From: Mycogone perniciosa
Lineage: Eukaryota > Ascomycota > Sordariomycetes > Hypocreales > Hypocreaceae
Length of the DNA: 64,000 bases
Reading direction: 5' to 3'
NCBI GenBank assembly: GCA_025331125.1
Contig: JAOALB010000180.1
Location: forward strand, 1-64,000
Each line of letters starts with the position of its first letter. The stretch's first letter is position 1. The notes beneath the pieces were generated by a model that worked only from the letters and a program-made list of their open reading frames with translations, was not told the origin of the DNA and made no database searches. The translations under genes were made by a program, and so were the position numbers. Shown here piece after piece: positions 22,094 to 34,261 of this stretch.

Positions 22094-23541
22094 CTACATC
22101 TTGTACTTCAGACGCCATCCGGACGTAAGTATTCGTGCCGCAATCAAGGCAGCGACACTGACCAGCAACGCGGAGCCCGCCCAGATCTGCCCTGCTAGAT
22201 AGTTCCCTCCTGTGCGCTCAATCAACGCGCCAGCTACCACTGGACCTGTTAGTGGACCGAAGCTCATCAGTGTCAGCACCATGCCGACGCGCGTTCCAAT
22301 TTTGCTGAGGTCCTTCGTCAGAGACGGCACTGTCCCGACGAACAACGCCATGGAGCCAGCCGACGCGAGGCCGTAAAAGGCTGCAAAGACGTACAACCCA
22401 GTGACCGTGCGAACAGCGGACCAGCAGAACATCAAGATGCCGCAGAGCGCGACCCAGGGAATCAAGCAATTCATCGGGCCCAAGTACCGATCGGCGAGGT
22501 ATCCGCAAGGCGCGCGGATGGGCAGGCCCAATGCATTGATGGTAATGATCAGCTTGACACCCTCCCTTTGGGAAAGATGAAGCTCATTCACCGCGTACAC
22601 TTGGATCTGTGAAGACGGTTAGGCTAACCCCTGCCAGCGAGGGCATCTACAGTATCGCAGAGGTGACGTACGTAGAAGAAGGCGAAAAACAGCGTCCAGT
22701 ACAAGAGAAAGACGCCAAACGTGAAGAGCATGTATGCAGGTTCTTTGAACGCTGCCCATTCGACCAACGGGCCAGACCTTCGAGGTGGAAGCCGAGTGCG
22801 GAGAAGAGCCATGATAGCAATGACCATGACCAGCACAATGAAGCCCATACAGCGGACAGCCCAAGGGAAGCCTTTCCTTTCACAATCAGATGCGTTCGTT
22901 TATCCTCAATTGCAGACCCTGGCGAGGTACTCACCAATTCTTGGGATTAAATACTGAATCATAGGCGGGAAAATGAGACCACCAGTACTCGAGCCCGTCG
23001 CCGCGGCGGTCATGGCCAAGACTCGTTTCCTCACAAAATATGTCGAGATTACGGCCACACTGGGCAGCCAGATGAGTCCCTGACCTATTCCAATGCAAAG
23101 GCCCTGGGACAAAAATATCTGCCAGTACGTCGTCGCCAAGCTGGTCATGAACGTGCCCAGGAGGAGCAGGAAACACCCCAATGCCATCACAGGCCTTGCC
23201 AACCCTGCATCAGTTGCGCGTCCGGATATCGTCGAAATAAACAGCATAATGAACACTTGGAAGCCGCCTATCCAAGAGATTTGAGATGCGGGTTCGGGTA
23301 ACGTGGATTTGTAATAGTTCTGGAAGACACCGAAGCTCGATGCGTATCCCCAGGTCACTGCGACGACGAGATGGCCTGATACGACCTGCGCCCAGGCGTG
23401 AAATCCACCATCCGGAGGGGGGGATTGTTGCAAAGTGTTTTCATCTTGTGTGCTTGAGTTGAGATCGACCTGTTGGACGGTTTTTTCGTTGTTTCTTGGT
23501 GTGTTGTTTTCGGGGAGGTCTTCGAGGGCCATCGTCTCCAT
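22094..23541 (-). CDS. MFS monocarboxylate-transporter-type permease, 439 aa
   Basis: A major facilitator of the monocarboxylate porter (MCT/Mch) type. Three exons: 23541-22935, 22871-22672 and 22606-22094; the sum is 1320 bases. A polar N-terminus of about 40 residues is followed by the MCT signature SPPPDGGFHAW, then helices with WGYASSFGVFQNYY and QISWIGGFQVF. The central part includes GIGQGLIWLPSVAVISTYF, and the last exon begins IQVYAVNELHLSQREG and holds helices 7-12 (about 12 in total). Fungal members transport varied metabolites (nicotinate, riboflavin, monocarboxylates, unknowns), so the substrate is not predictable. The neighbours give no pathway clue. Confidence 0.9.
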
Positions 23542-26500
23542 CTTAACTGTTGCTGAGCTCAGGGTTCACACGACGGGTCAAATGGCGATCGCTCTCTGAT
23601 GCGAAAGCATTTTAAATACAAATTGAGAGTGTCTATGCATTATGTACAGACACCCTTCACTCCGTACTTCATACAATGTCCTGAGTAAGCGCTGCCCCGG
23701 CGGTGGATGAGCTCACACCCCCTTGGTGATACAGTCATATCGGTGAGTCCAAGATTTGTCAGTTGTTCTAGGGAGGGCGCAAAATAAAATGCAAGCAGAA
23801 ATTTTTTTTATGCAAATTTGCACAAATTTCTCCACTCGGTGCTTAAAAGCAGAGACGTTGAATGGCAAAAGATCATTTGCTCTCTGCATTCCGTTATGTG
23901 TTGGCATGCCGGAATCGGAGTAAATACACGGGACGTTGTGCGCTCCGGCCCGGGCCAAAGCACGCCGTATTGTATCCGGAGTCTTACTCGATACGTTATC
24001 CCAAGCCCACCGACCTTCATGTACTCGTCTTAGACACTCTCGCCAATTCTTTTTTTAATGCTATGATAAACTATGAGGGAAAAGGCAGAAGATGTTCTCA
24101 TCAAAAATCACCGCCAAATGTTATGCCTCCCTCTTCCTATACATTTCTGCACACTGAAAAATGCCATGAATCCACTGTCAGCGCACTTCCGCGGATCTCT
24201 CGTAAATCGTCGCAGATACGGAGACCAATCAGCCGCATGGCATTCCCTACCCGCGCAGCACGTGCGTATACTTGCTCCCTCTGACAACAGATTGTGTCAC
24301 GAAGGGCGCCCTCTCAGAAAGGCACCCGCGACCCCCACAGCGGTGATCGGCAATATAATGTAGCACTTTGTAGTACTGGTGGAGTTTTTCGTGCGATCCC
24401 ATACCTACATTGGCAATGGTAAAAGACTCTTTTCACATATCTGCTGTCAACCTCAGTAACGGATAGTTCCACATTCCTCCATTCCAACAAACATTCCTTG
24501 ATTCCCAACTAGCTTGCAACAACAGCCGGATCTGTAAGTCAATGACGATATCATGACATCTAGAATTCCTAGAATTCCTAGATCCGGGTGGTCACGATCA
24601 ATTAGTTGGCAAGTTTTCATGTATTTAAGCAGCAGCTTGTCCCACCTAACTTGGGATCAGCAAGAGTGTCGAATTATATCATTTTATGCTCCTGAAAATG
24701 AGCCCTCGTACTATTGATCTGTGATGGATATCTGCGAATATGGGAAATGAAAGATCATGGGGTAGGCACCACGACTGACCAAACTACTTCGTACAAATCG
24801 AACCATAGACAAGACTGCTCAGTTGGGAGAATGGGTAAGCGAGCGCTGGAACGTCAGAGTGCGTAAAAGTACCCTTGGGTCGTCACTAAGAACGCTGCAG
24901 TGAGTCAGTTTATCGTCAAGTCTTTTGAATTCGGAAGCATGACGTCCAGCTTGACCAATGGAGCCGTGGCAGCCTAGGGGATTTTTGATGCAGGGTTAAA
25001 GCTTGAAGTTATCAGGGGCGAAAAGAGAAGGTTGCACTCCGGAAGCACTAAGCAAGGGAGCGAGGCTATAAGAAGGGAATATTATTCAGGAAGATGCGGC
25101 AGAGGTTAACAGCCTCTCTCCTATTCCCGTGCTGTGCCATGTTAATGTTTCTCGAGATAATGGCGAGAATCTCTCCAAAGTATGATTTTGAATGCTTGTA
25201 GGCTTTGCACTCGAAATCATCGTGAGGAATAAATCCGGTAGAGTTTGTGAATTTTTAATTAATGGCATGGCTTCAACGCCAGTCTACCGAGGGTTCACTT
25301 ATGACAGCACTCAGCTCTCATCACTGGATCGTCGGTGGAGGACAAAGACCAATCCCGATGATCCGTTTAACAGGTAGGTTGCCATGCTGCCGATAGCAAC
25401 GATATCCTCGCATAGCCTCCTACATATTCTGCAAAGAAATGCTCCCAACCACCTCGGCGTGCGTTTTACTTACATAAAGGAAGGTTCGCATATATTCGCT
25501 GCATAAGCCACCTCGAGCTAACATCCTTGCTCGCACGCGAGCGGCGAGCCGCTAGGAAAGCTCCGAAAGGATCGATGGAATCTCTAGACAAATGTGTATC
25601 GAGGCTGAGACGGCAGGCTCACTGATCTCCACGTTCCCCGCGTTTTAGGGTATACAGACGCCATTGTTGAGATATTCAGATATTGTTGGGGTAGCTAGAT
25701 CGAGCTTCGGCAACGCTTCAGATGCCATTGTCCAATCATCACTTAGGCACACATCGCTTAGTTGCGCCTCATACCGGATACCCATTGAAGATCATGCCAT
25801 TTATATATCATACAGAGGTTTGTGTGACTACGAATGATGTATGAATTGATATGGAAGAGAGCCTCTTCATCTGTCTTTGCGGGGTAGCTGATGCTTCGGC
25901 ATTTCGAGGACGGCTGCATGAGGCGTTAAGCTGTACATCATGATGTTATGACTGTGTCATTTAGCTGGCACATTTGCCCTACAATCTCCTTGGCCGCTCA
26001 GGCTGACAATTAGAAGTCTAGATTTCAATGCTAGCAACTTCCTGAGCCTCGACAGTCCGTAAAAATCTAAACGATGTGCCGTTCTTTCGAACAAGAATCG
26101 GTAATTGTTAAAGTTTGCCGTTGGCTCGAGCTGAATACTAGCTCGCCATAGCACTATCTACTATGGCACTTGTGGTTGGTGAATATGATGCTTTTGTGAT
26201 CCCTAGTGTATCCGATACGGAGGGGACCATAACCGTTCAGGGGTAAGAATAACTCAATTGCACAGATTGGCCGATATGGCTACGTAGTCCAGATATCCTG
26301 ATTGGGGCTCTGGGACCCCGAAACTTCTTGTAAACCAGGATCGGCAACTCTCTCAAGATGAGCTTCTGGAAAGGGCGAATTAGAACAGCAATGGGAAGAA
26401 AGCAGCCACCTATCTCACGTTCGTTTAGTATGCATGGTGATGATATCTGGTGTTCTAACCGTCGTTTGCACCGCCTCTGAACCACCCATATCCATGACTT

Positions 26501-26898
26501 CATTCAATGTCAAGCCTACGGAGTATATCTTAACAGTAATGAAACTTACCCTGACCATGCAATTGTTGGCTTGGTACGACACTTGAGCAACTCACTGCAT
26601 TTAACAATACGTAATGTAGAAAGCTGTGAGCCTTCATGAATACGAAAAATCTGCATCTCTAGTTGCATCTTAACGCAATCATGATTTCATTGCCGGCGGT
26701 GGTGGAGAGAGCAACGGGGGACATGACCCATTCTATGATATCCGAAGAAGCATATAAGTCCCAGAAGTTGCCCGTCTTCGATTCCATTTCTCCAGACACA
26801 ATCAGCTCTCAACCTCATCACTCACAAACAAACTCACTTCAACCCTTCAAACACCAATCATCTTTCCACCTCACTACACTTTTGCCAAAACCATCAAC
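23542..26898. other. 3.4-kb gene-poor region
   Basis: I find no gene that closes in frame. A short tandem AATTCCTAG-type repeat lies at about 24563-24582, and TACTCCGTAC and TACTTCGTA motifs near 23660 and 24786. A 140-codon open frame at 23862-24284 has no recognisable domain. The last 250 bases are the leader of the calpain-like gene. Confidence 0.5.
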
Positions 26899-28476
26899 AT
26901 GGGTGACATCCGATTCTCCACTGCTGACGCTGCCGCCAAGGACTCCAAGCTCCTTGTCGCCCTTGCGGATCTTCTGAGTCAGAAGCTCGACAAGCAGACT
27001 GACCAGGAGAGCCAGCAGTCAGACGATGACTACCTCGATATCAAGCCAACCTCAATGTCAGGAGGCAGCAACAACATGCGACCTGACTCTCAGCCCAAGG
27101 ATGTTAGAGTCGGTGCTGTCAACCCATATGCTCTGGCCGAGGCCATGCTTGGCCGAAAGATTGAGAGGCACTGCATGTACTCTGCCAAGATCCTCTCCAA
27201 CGTCCTCCAGACCGACTACGACGAGCTCTTCGACATGAAGTACAAGTCTGTCCTATTCGCCGGCCTGAAGCTGAACGAGAAGGACCGAAAGGCCGAGAAG
27301 ATGTCCTCGCATGATGTCAAGATCTTGACAGAGCGTGACCTTGAAACCCCAGACCTCTCAGAGGTCAAGGTCGTGAAAGACCTCGAGAAGCTTGGAATGA
27401 AGGATCTCACCAACTGCCATGTGAAGATGGCTCGGATGCACAATGGAAAGCTGTGCATGGTCATCGATACTCACTCTATTGGCAAGAAGATCACCAACCG
27501 AGAGATGACCATGTCCGTCAATGAACTTGTCACCCCATTTCGCCAGCAAAAGGAGTGGGTGCCCCCCAACAGCTCGTGGCGAGACATGTATGACTACTTC
27601 TTCCAGTCCATGAAGAAGCGCGTCATCGGTGATATCACCATGTTCCAGATCGGAGAGAAGAGGGCCACCATGTGCAACTTTGACGATCCCGTCCAGGGCT
27701 GCACCAGCAACAGCTGGTTCGTTGCTGCTTTGTTCTCGGTCTTCTGGGCTGATCCCATTTGCATCAACCGCTGCACTCGTGTCCACCAGACTAAGGAGGA
27801 GAAGAAGCGCCTTGCCATCAAGTTCCACGACAAGGGCGGCCACAACAACTCCCGCACCGAGACTGTGGAGGTCAACTACGAGATCCCCATGAACAACTCG
27901 AACAACGAGCCTCTCTACTGCCGCTCCAGCGACGGAGCCGACATCTGGCCCTCTCTGTACGAGAAGGCCTTCGCCAAGTGGATCTGTGGCGGCTCCTCCG
28001 AGCACCCCGATATCACCCAGACTCACAGCGGTGATCCCATCAAGGCCATGGCCCAGATCAACGGCCGTGAGCCCTTCTACTATATGTGCGAGAAGCACTC
28101 CGCCACTGACTTGCTCGGCCTGGTCCGCACCAACTGCATGAACTTCAAGACCATCAACCCCATGTGCGCCTGGACCTACGCCACTGGCAGCTGCTTCAAG
28201 GGCAGCAACATCGTTGCCAACCATGCCTACTCCATCCTTGGCTATGCTATCCATGGCGACAAGCAGTACATCATCATCCGCAACCCGTGGGGTGTTACCG
28301 AGCCCACTGGCCTGTCCAGCTACCCCGGCCTCCTTGAGCGCATTGATCCCGCCATGTGGTGCCCTGCTACCATGCTCGACCACGGTGGCCTCTTCGGTAT
28401 GGAGCCCCAGGCCTTCAAGCACTGCTTCAACTACATCGGTGTTGCCAAGCATCACGAATCCCACGGCCACATGTAA
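26899..28476 (+). CDS. Calpain-like (family C2) protein with Ser in place of the catalytic Cys, 525 aa
   Basis: An intronless gene for a fungal calpain-domain protein. The N-terminal 220 residues have no family I recognise and include a polar low-complexity segment (about 30-60). The calpain core spans about 255-510. The papain-like triad can be located. The Cys position, normally in a QG...GDCWF context, reads QGCTSNSWF with Ser272. His442 lies in ANHAYSILGY and Asn462 in IRNPWG. The codon is AGC, read directly. A nearby Cys (268) is four residues upstream and out of register with the nucleophile. The protein is therefore probably not a standard cysteine protease; it may be a non-catalytic pseudo-calpain or may use Ser. 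There is no signal peptide. The Ca2+-binding C-terminal domains of animal calpains are absent. Confidence 0.85.
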   Translation: MGDIRFSTADAAAKDSKLLVALADLLSQKLDKQTDQESQQSDDDYLDIKPTSMSGGSNNMRPDSQPKDVRVGAVNPYALAEAMLGRKIERHCMYSAKILSNVLQTDYDELFDMKYKSVLFAGLKLNEKDRKAEKMSSHDVKILTERDLETPDLSEVKVVKDLEKLGMKDLTNCHVKMARMHNGKLCMVIDTHSIGKKITNREMTMSVNELVTPFRQQKEWVPPNSSWRDMYDYFFQSMKKRVIGDITMFQIGEKRATMCNFDDPVQGCTSNSWFVAALFSVFWADPICINRCTRVHQTKEEKKRLAIKFHDKGGHNNSRTETVEVNYEIPMNNSNNEPLYCRSSDGADIWPSLYEKAFAKWICGGSSEHPDITQTHSGDPIKAMAQINGREPFYYMCEKHSATDLLGLVRTNCMNFKTINPMCAWTYATGSCFKGSNIVANHAYSILGYAIHGDKQYIIIRNPWGVTEPTGLSSYPGLLERIDPAMWCPATMLDHGGLFGMEPQAFKHCFNYIGVAKHHESHGHM

Positions 28477-29487
28477 GCTTGTACAACAAGCACAATCGCA
28501 CGCCAGACCGGTTCGCTCACCCCCCTACCCGCTCCTTCACATATTTACTTTCCCTGTAGCCTTGCAGTGTCACTCGCTATGCTCTGCAGTTTCTGAAAAA
28601 TTTCAACCCTTGTGTTTCGGATAGTGGGACGGGAAAGGGGGAGGAGCATAAGTTCAGACTGGTCAAGGAAGTGTATCATGGTGGACTTTGGAGCTAGCGA
28701 CAAAATAATATGCCTGAATGCAATAGCCTTGTCCATTTGAAGTCTTACTTGAACTTGAGTGAATTCCCATGCCGTCTTTGCTAATTAACCAATATCAGGG
28801 TGAATGACTCGACGGCATCGATTAGTAGAAACTCTGACTGACTGGATAGTTACGACCTTAATCCTCAGGAATTCCATTTAGCATCTGCACCTTTCTTACT
28901 AATTTTGTCAATGGTGGCTCTAGAAATGTCTTCTACCTAGATTGTGAGAGCATAAAGACGGTGCAAGCGTGGAGCTGCTTTGTTGTTGTTTTAATCCTTA
29001 ATACGCCATCCTTGCTACAAATTACTACGCGCAAAAATAAAGTCGATGGACTTTGGAGCTACTGGTATCATAGAAAGCATATATCTTCTTTCTTTCCAAC
29101 TGTTTGGACCTTATTCCTCGACGTCTTACTTGAAGGCTTTCAAAAAGGATCCGGCCAAAATCCCCGAGTCTTACTTACATGGAAAAGAAAGCTTGTGCCT
29201 TCCCTTCAAGCAAAATACGAAAATACGACCGAATCCCCTGGGGACTGTAAAAATTTGATTGCCCCCTTTGTTTGCCTGGATGGTATTGGTTAACATTATC
29301 AGCTCCTTAGGGAATATTTCAAGGGGAAACGGTCCAGCTGAATGAGAACATAACTATATCATACTGTGCTAACTTGAATCATAAATGCCTGCTATGTACT
29401 ATAGAACAATATGCGCGAAGAGAACATAAATCAGGATACCCGCCCTGTCATGACCATTTTATGAGGCATCAAGTCTCGGACTTAGAT
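28477..29487. other. Intergenic, convergent 3' flanks
   Basis: One kilobase lies between the converging calpain-like and chitosanase genes. Open frames of 60-110 codons show nothing recognisable. Confidence 0.5.
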
Positions 29488-30330
29488 TCATGCCTTCAGG
29501 CCGGCAACAAGCTTGTCACCCAAGGTCTTAAGACTGGCTTGAAAGTCTGCAGCGTTCTTTGCCTTCCAGTTGGCGCCGTTCTTTCCGGGAAAAGCTCCCT
29601 TGCCGCTGAAAGCAAGGTACAGAACATCCTTCTCATCGTGACCATTGTCACCAGTAATGTGATCCTTCGGGAAGCACAGCTTCGCGAGAGCGATGGAGGC
29701 TTCGCCAGTGGAGGTACCGCCGTTTGTATCACCCCAGACACCGTAGAACTGTGTGTACGTTCATGTGAGCTTTTGTTTATGTCCTGGTATTGCAGAATGA
29801 GAAATTATAGGTGAACCTACCACCTGGTTGTTGCAAACAACTGCCATGATACTCAGAGGCTCAATGTTAAACGAGAGAGGATCGAACGCAGGGTTAGCTC
29901 CGTCGTTTCCGAACACAACATATGAGTGGATGTTGGCATCCAGATCCGGGATTCCGTAGGTCTTGACGGTGTCCATGAATGAAGTCTGGCTCTGGCCGGT
30001 AGGGTCATTGGCGCAGTCTCCAGACGACCTGTTTGCACCATCGCAGTCGATGTCCATGTTATCATAGTTACCGCTGCTTCCCTTGAGGTAGATGACATTG
30101 GGGATGTCACCGCAGTAGGAAGAACCGCCTTGAAAGGTTCCAGAGAGCTTCGTGGCGCAGGTACCGGACTGATGAAAGAAGCACGTTAGCGGCATATATA
30201 CTTGCCGGGGGAAGGGAAGAATATGACTCACCCGGCGCTTGTTGTAGATAGACTTGAGGTTATCAGGAAGTTGATAAGCCGATGCGACCGCACCGAGGGT
30301 GGCGAGCGTGAAGAGGGTTGAATAATGCAT
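29488..30330 (-). CDS. Secreted chitosanase, glycoside hydrolase family 75, 235 aa
   Basis: A fungal endo-chitosanase, which hydrolyses beta-1,4 links in partly deacetylated chitin outside the cell. Three exons: 30330-30232, 30168-29821 and 29748-29488; the sum is 708 bases. The N-terminal signal peptide is MHYSTLFTLATLGAVASA. GH75 blocks include GGSSYCGDIPNVIYLKG, MDIDCDGANRSSGDC, IEPLSIMAVVCNNQ and FYGVWGDTNGGTSTGEAS. The last block carries the conserved Asp and Glu expected of the active site. The C-terminus ends in LGDKLVAGLKA. Length matches the family. Substrate would be chitosan such as that made by the chitin deacetylase at 11.7-13.1 kb. Confidence 0.93.
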
Positions 30331-33238
30331 TGTGATGACTGTGGTTGGAAAGGTCTTCTTGTTTGCTTGCTTGTTGGAAAGGTGGAATGCAGGTACTCTG
30401 TGGAGTTAATGTCTTGTTGATTTCGAATCACTCTGTCTGTCGGAGGTGTCGAGCTCCTTTTATATACACCAGTCTTGAGCATTGTTACCACTGCCTCAGA
30501 GCTTCCATCAATTTAGGAAGCTTGCTCGATCACCTAGTCTGCTATACCGAATACGTTATTACCAGCGCATTTGAAACACCCCATACGACTAGTTAGGAAG
30601 TAGGTAAGTATGTTTAACTTTGAAGTAACGGGAATATCTGGAAGAAATGTATCCATACTCAAACTAGTAAGCTTCAATCAGGAAGGTCACGAATCCTAAA
30701 TACGAAGATTGGAGGAAAATTATGGGCTCCTTCATTTGAACATCTGCACAGAGGATAGTAAGACGGAGTAATGTAGTGCTGGTTAGGGAAGTGGGAAATG
30801 GGAAGTGGGGGACTGACGATCGGATCCATGGCTCATGCACCCCACAGTCAACAATGAGGGCATACTTGTATGAATTCTACTACTGCTACGGAGTACTGCT
30901 GCTGCTATTGCTAGCTATGCATAATGGCTCAAGTTGATTGTCCTCCACATTTAGACATCGGCCCGTCATGACATGGACAATCGGCAAACGGGGACTAGTA
31001 TGTTAGTATGTTAGTATGTCTCAGTCTGTGCAACAAACTTCCGTTCTTGGTAGCACTACTTGTCTGAGAACTATTATCTATTGGTGCAAAATTTTTCACA
31101 GGCTTTATGTTTAATTTTTTGTGGACTAATCACCTTGACATTCGTACTGGACTCTGCAATTCACTGGTTACCATCTGGCGGAACTAGTTTGTCGATCCAA
31201 GTACGGAGTACCTCTAGTCAATACTGTTACAAACTGGACTTTCCAATAACTATTCACGTATATACCAGCGATTATGATCGGCAGCACTCTTGGGCCATCG
31301 CGAACAGAATACCGCGTTTCATATTCATCGTAGTACCCCAGTGCTCCGTACGCCGTACGGGGTAGTACCAGCAACCAGGTAAATGCCAGACACGCCAGGG
31401 TGGGCTATAGTGGGGATCCCGGTTAATATGGGACTGTGGAGATATCAATGACATGGGCCATCTCTACGAGTAGTGCTCCGTACGGAGTACATATCTAGTA
31501 TGTATGCTCTGGGATGTTCACACCAATTCGTTCCCGCAGTCTTTCCCCGATTGGCAACACGCATCCTGAGTCTTAACCCCGTCCATGTAACAGTCACCCT
31601 ACCCTCGCCATGATAACAATATATGTGATGTTGCATCTCGGGTTTCGCCCGAATGTGTGGCACGAGGGCCACCTTCAAAACTTCAGGCTCAAATCCTATC
31701 TTATCTATCAAATGTCAGGGGCGCGAAGCATCACCTGTCATACTTTAGCAGAAGCTTGGCAACCAGAAACTCATCCAATATACTACTCCTAATAATAATA
31801 CCCTGCTTGACTCGGGTACGGAGTAGTAGTAATACGAAAGTCCAGCTCGGCACGGCAGACCCTAGCGTGTTTTCCCATGGTCGTCAAATCGATGAAGATA
31901 ACAGATGTTACAGGAGGTGCGTTATGAATACGGAGTATATGTCTGAAGATGCAAAGTACCTAATCGGCTGCAATTTTCCCAGAGTATTGCTATTTCGTAC
32001 CACACTGCTTTTCTATCCGTACCATAAAGGTCGCATTTGGAGCTTGATTTCGAGCTGTCCCGCGCGGCCTCTATGAGTATTAATATAGTGCAACTAGACT
32101 GGAATGCTAGTCTGTGTATTAGGTAGCCTTAGCATGATCTAAATACTAATGTTCTACTCCGTATTGTATTTAGACTTAATGTTACTCCGTACTTTTATTA
32201 TAATGGTCATAGCTTCATTGGCAATAGTAGTAGCACTTAATGCTGAAAGTCGCCTGGATTTAAATTGACAGTACTCCGTATATTATGGTATATGTGCGGC
32301 TAGTATTTGCACACTACTCGTAGCTACTCCTCATACCTTGTACGTGCGTATATGAATACATGTACGAATAACAGCACATGCTCCTCTCTTCTTCATGAAA
32401 GCTTTATCTCAGATGGGGGACACTACTGATTTCAGCGCCCGTAGGTTGTAGTACTCGTAGCTAGAGTGAGCCAGCTCCGCAGAAACCATGCCAAAATATC
32501 CAGCCGACTTTCACTTGGCAACCCTTTCCCATTCGGCTAATCCGCTCGAAAGGAATACTACTATCACTACTACTACCTACAAGAGGAATTGGTGTTGAAT
32601 GGGAAGGGGGGTATGATCGATGGCAAGTCACCGTACTTCGTATGTACACACTTTTATGCGTAGAGTCCAAGCAACTTCTGGATCTGGTTTAGTTGGGTTT
32701 CCTTGGTGTCTATGATAAGAGGAGCCATGCGAAAAGGAGAAACTGGGATTAAAAATGATGAAGCCCACGTTCTTGAAAGTGACATCCTACAAACAAAGTA
32801 CCTGTTTAGTGTCAGTAATTGTAGTTAGTCTAGGTTAATGGGCTTTTTGGTGGTGGACAACTAAGTTTGTTGTGTTGTCGAGGTCGTTTCATTCTAGCAG
32901 GGGATGCTACCGACACATCATTGCGGCGTATTATTCAATCTCCATATTCGGTGAATTACGGGGTAATAATGTCCCTGAATTTGGTCAGGTGCTTACTTCG
33001 TCTGGATTGTATTATCAATTAAGGTTATTTTTGGCTACGTCTTTAATACTCTTAGCGCCAGTCAATTGAGGGCATCTGCGGAGCGTATTGACCAGACCAG
33101 AACAAGTTTATTTCCTTTCATTGAGAAACCGTCTGTCCCTCACCTAACTAAATAATGACCTTTGTAGCTTTTGCAAGTAGCTACTAAATCCATAAAAAAA
33201 CAGAGCCCGAATGCCAATCCCATTTCCTCCCTTTTCAA
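30331..33238. other. 2.9-kb gene-poor region dense in TACTCCGTA-type motifs
   Basis: No gene is supported. The TACGGAGTA/TACTCCGTA motif and close variants recur about ten times between 30.88 and 32.65 kb (for example 31202-31210, 31481-31489, near 31816, 31929, 32157, 32184, 32271). A three-copy TTAGTATG tandem lies near 31001-31020. The left end is the chitosanase promoter. Confidence 0.6.
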
Positions 33239-34261
33239 TCAAGCCTTTTTCGCAATATGGACTATGACTTTTCCGCCACTAGAGCCCTTCTTCAGATGCG
33301 TAAACGCTGCGATCGCATCTTCAAACTCGAACGTTGAGTCAACCACAGTCTTCAGTTTCCCTTGCCCAAGCCATTGGGCAACCTGACCTAGGTCCTCGTG
33401 GTCATTCTTCGTCATATACATGACGAACTTGGCCTTCCCTCCACCGAGGAATGAGGGCATATACTTTGCAGATAATACGTTCTTGACGCTGGAGAATGAA
33501 ACCGAGCCGCCAACCACAATAAAGGCGCCTTCGGGCCGAAGGAAATCCTTGATCGCCTGGTACAGATTCGGAGGCGAGTTTCCAACATTATCCACAACCA
33601 AGCTGTACACTTGACCGTTCTTCTTTAGATGCTCTACCACGTCGGTGGTTCTGTAGTCGATGATTTCGTCTGCGCCAAGTTCTTCACACAAGGACTTCTT
33701 GGGAGTTGAGCACGACACCGTGACATGCAGCCCCAGCTCCTTGGCGATCTGTATTCCGAAAGTACCCACTCCACCCGATCCGCCGTTGATGAAGATCTTA
33801 TCTCCAGGTTTGACGTATGGCGCCATGGTTTGGTATGCTGTCAAACCTGTTGTTGGAAAGCCGGCGGCTTTGTCGAGATCAAAGTCTGAGGGGAGGACGG
33901 CATAGCCATCGCGAGACACAATGGCGAACTGAGCAAGTGCTCCAGGGGCCTTCGTGGGGTCTACACGACCTATCACCACGCTTCCAACGCTGACATCTGT
34001 TACGTCTTTGGCGACAGCAACAACCCGACCGCTGAGGTCCATTCCTGGGGTCTTGGGGAATTTTGTGAGTGCCTTGGAGGCAATGCCCAGCTGGACTGTT
34101 TTGTAGTCGGCCGGATTGATGCCTGCGCTGGCGACCTCTACCAAAATCTCGCCAGGACGAAGGTCTGTTGGGGATGGTTGGGGGACATTATCGACGAGTT
34201 TGAGTGTCTCTTCGATCTGACCAGGACAGGCAACCTGCCAAGCCTTCATGTGTTTCGCCAT
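33239..34261 (-). CDS. Zinc-independent MDR-family alcohol dehydrogenase / quinone oxidoreductase-like, 340 aa
   Basis: A medium-chain dehydrogenase/reductase in a single exon. An N-terminal GroES-like domain (about 15-130; GINPADYKTVQLG, GMDLSGRVVAVA) is followed by the Rossmann domain with INGGSGGVGTFGIQIAKELG (about 158-177) and a typical MDR C-terminus (FTHLKKGSSGGKVIV). It lacks the catalytic-zinc Cys/His set and the four-Cys structural zinc lobe of classical ADHs. It therefore fits the quinone-oxidoreductase/RTN4IP1-like branch that reduces quinones or enals with NAD(P)H. The substrate is unknown. An ATG at 34249 is an equally plausible start. Confidence 0.9.
   Translation of the reverse strand: MAKHMKAWQVACPGQIEETLKLVDNVPQPSPTDLRPGEILVEVASAGINPADYKTVQLGIASKALTKFPKTPGMDLSGRVVAVAKDVTDVSVGSVVIGRVDPTKAPGALAQFAIVSRDGYAVLPSDFDLDKAAGFPTTGLTAYQTMAPYVKPGDKIFINGGSGGVGTFGIQIAKELGLHVTVSCSTPKKSLCEELGADEIIDYRTTDVVEHLKKNGQVYSLVVDNVGNSPPNLYQAIKDFLRPEGAFIVVGGSVSFSSVKNVLSAKYMPSFLGGGKAKFVMYMTKNDHEDLGQVAQWLGQGKLKTVVDSTFEFEDAIAAFTHLKKGSSGGKVIVHIAKKA

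Noticed and set aside
23862..24284. 140-codon plus-strand frame in a gene-poor region
   Set aside because: No domain, atypical composition, no supporting splice structure.
27358..28470. 370-codon open frame antisense to the calpain-like gene
   Set aside because: It is the complement of a GC-biased coding exon, has no recognisable domain, and its composition is explained by the sense codons.
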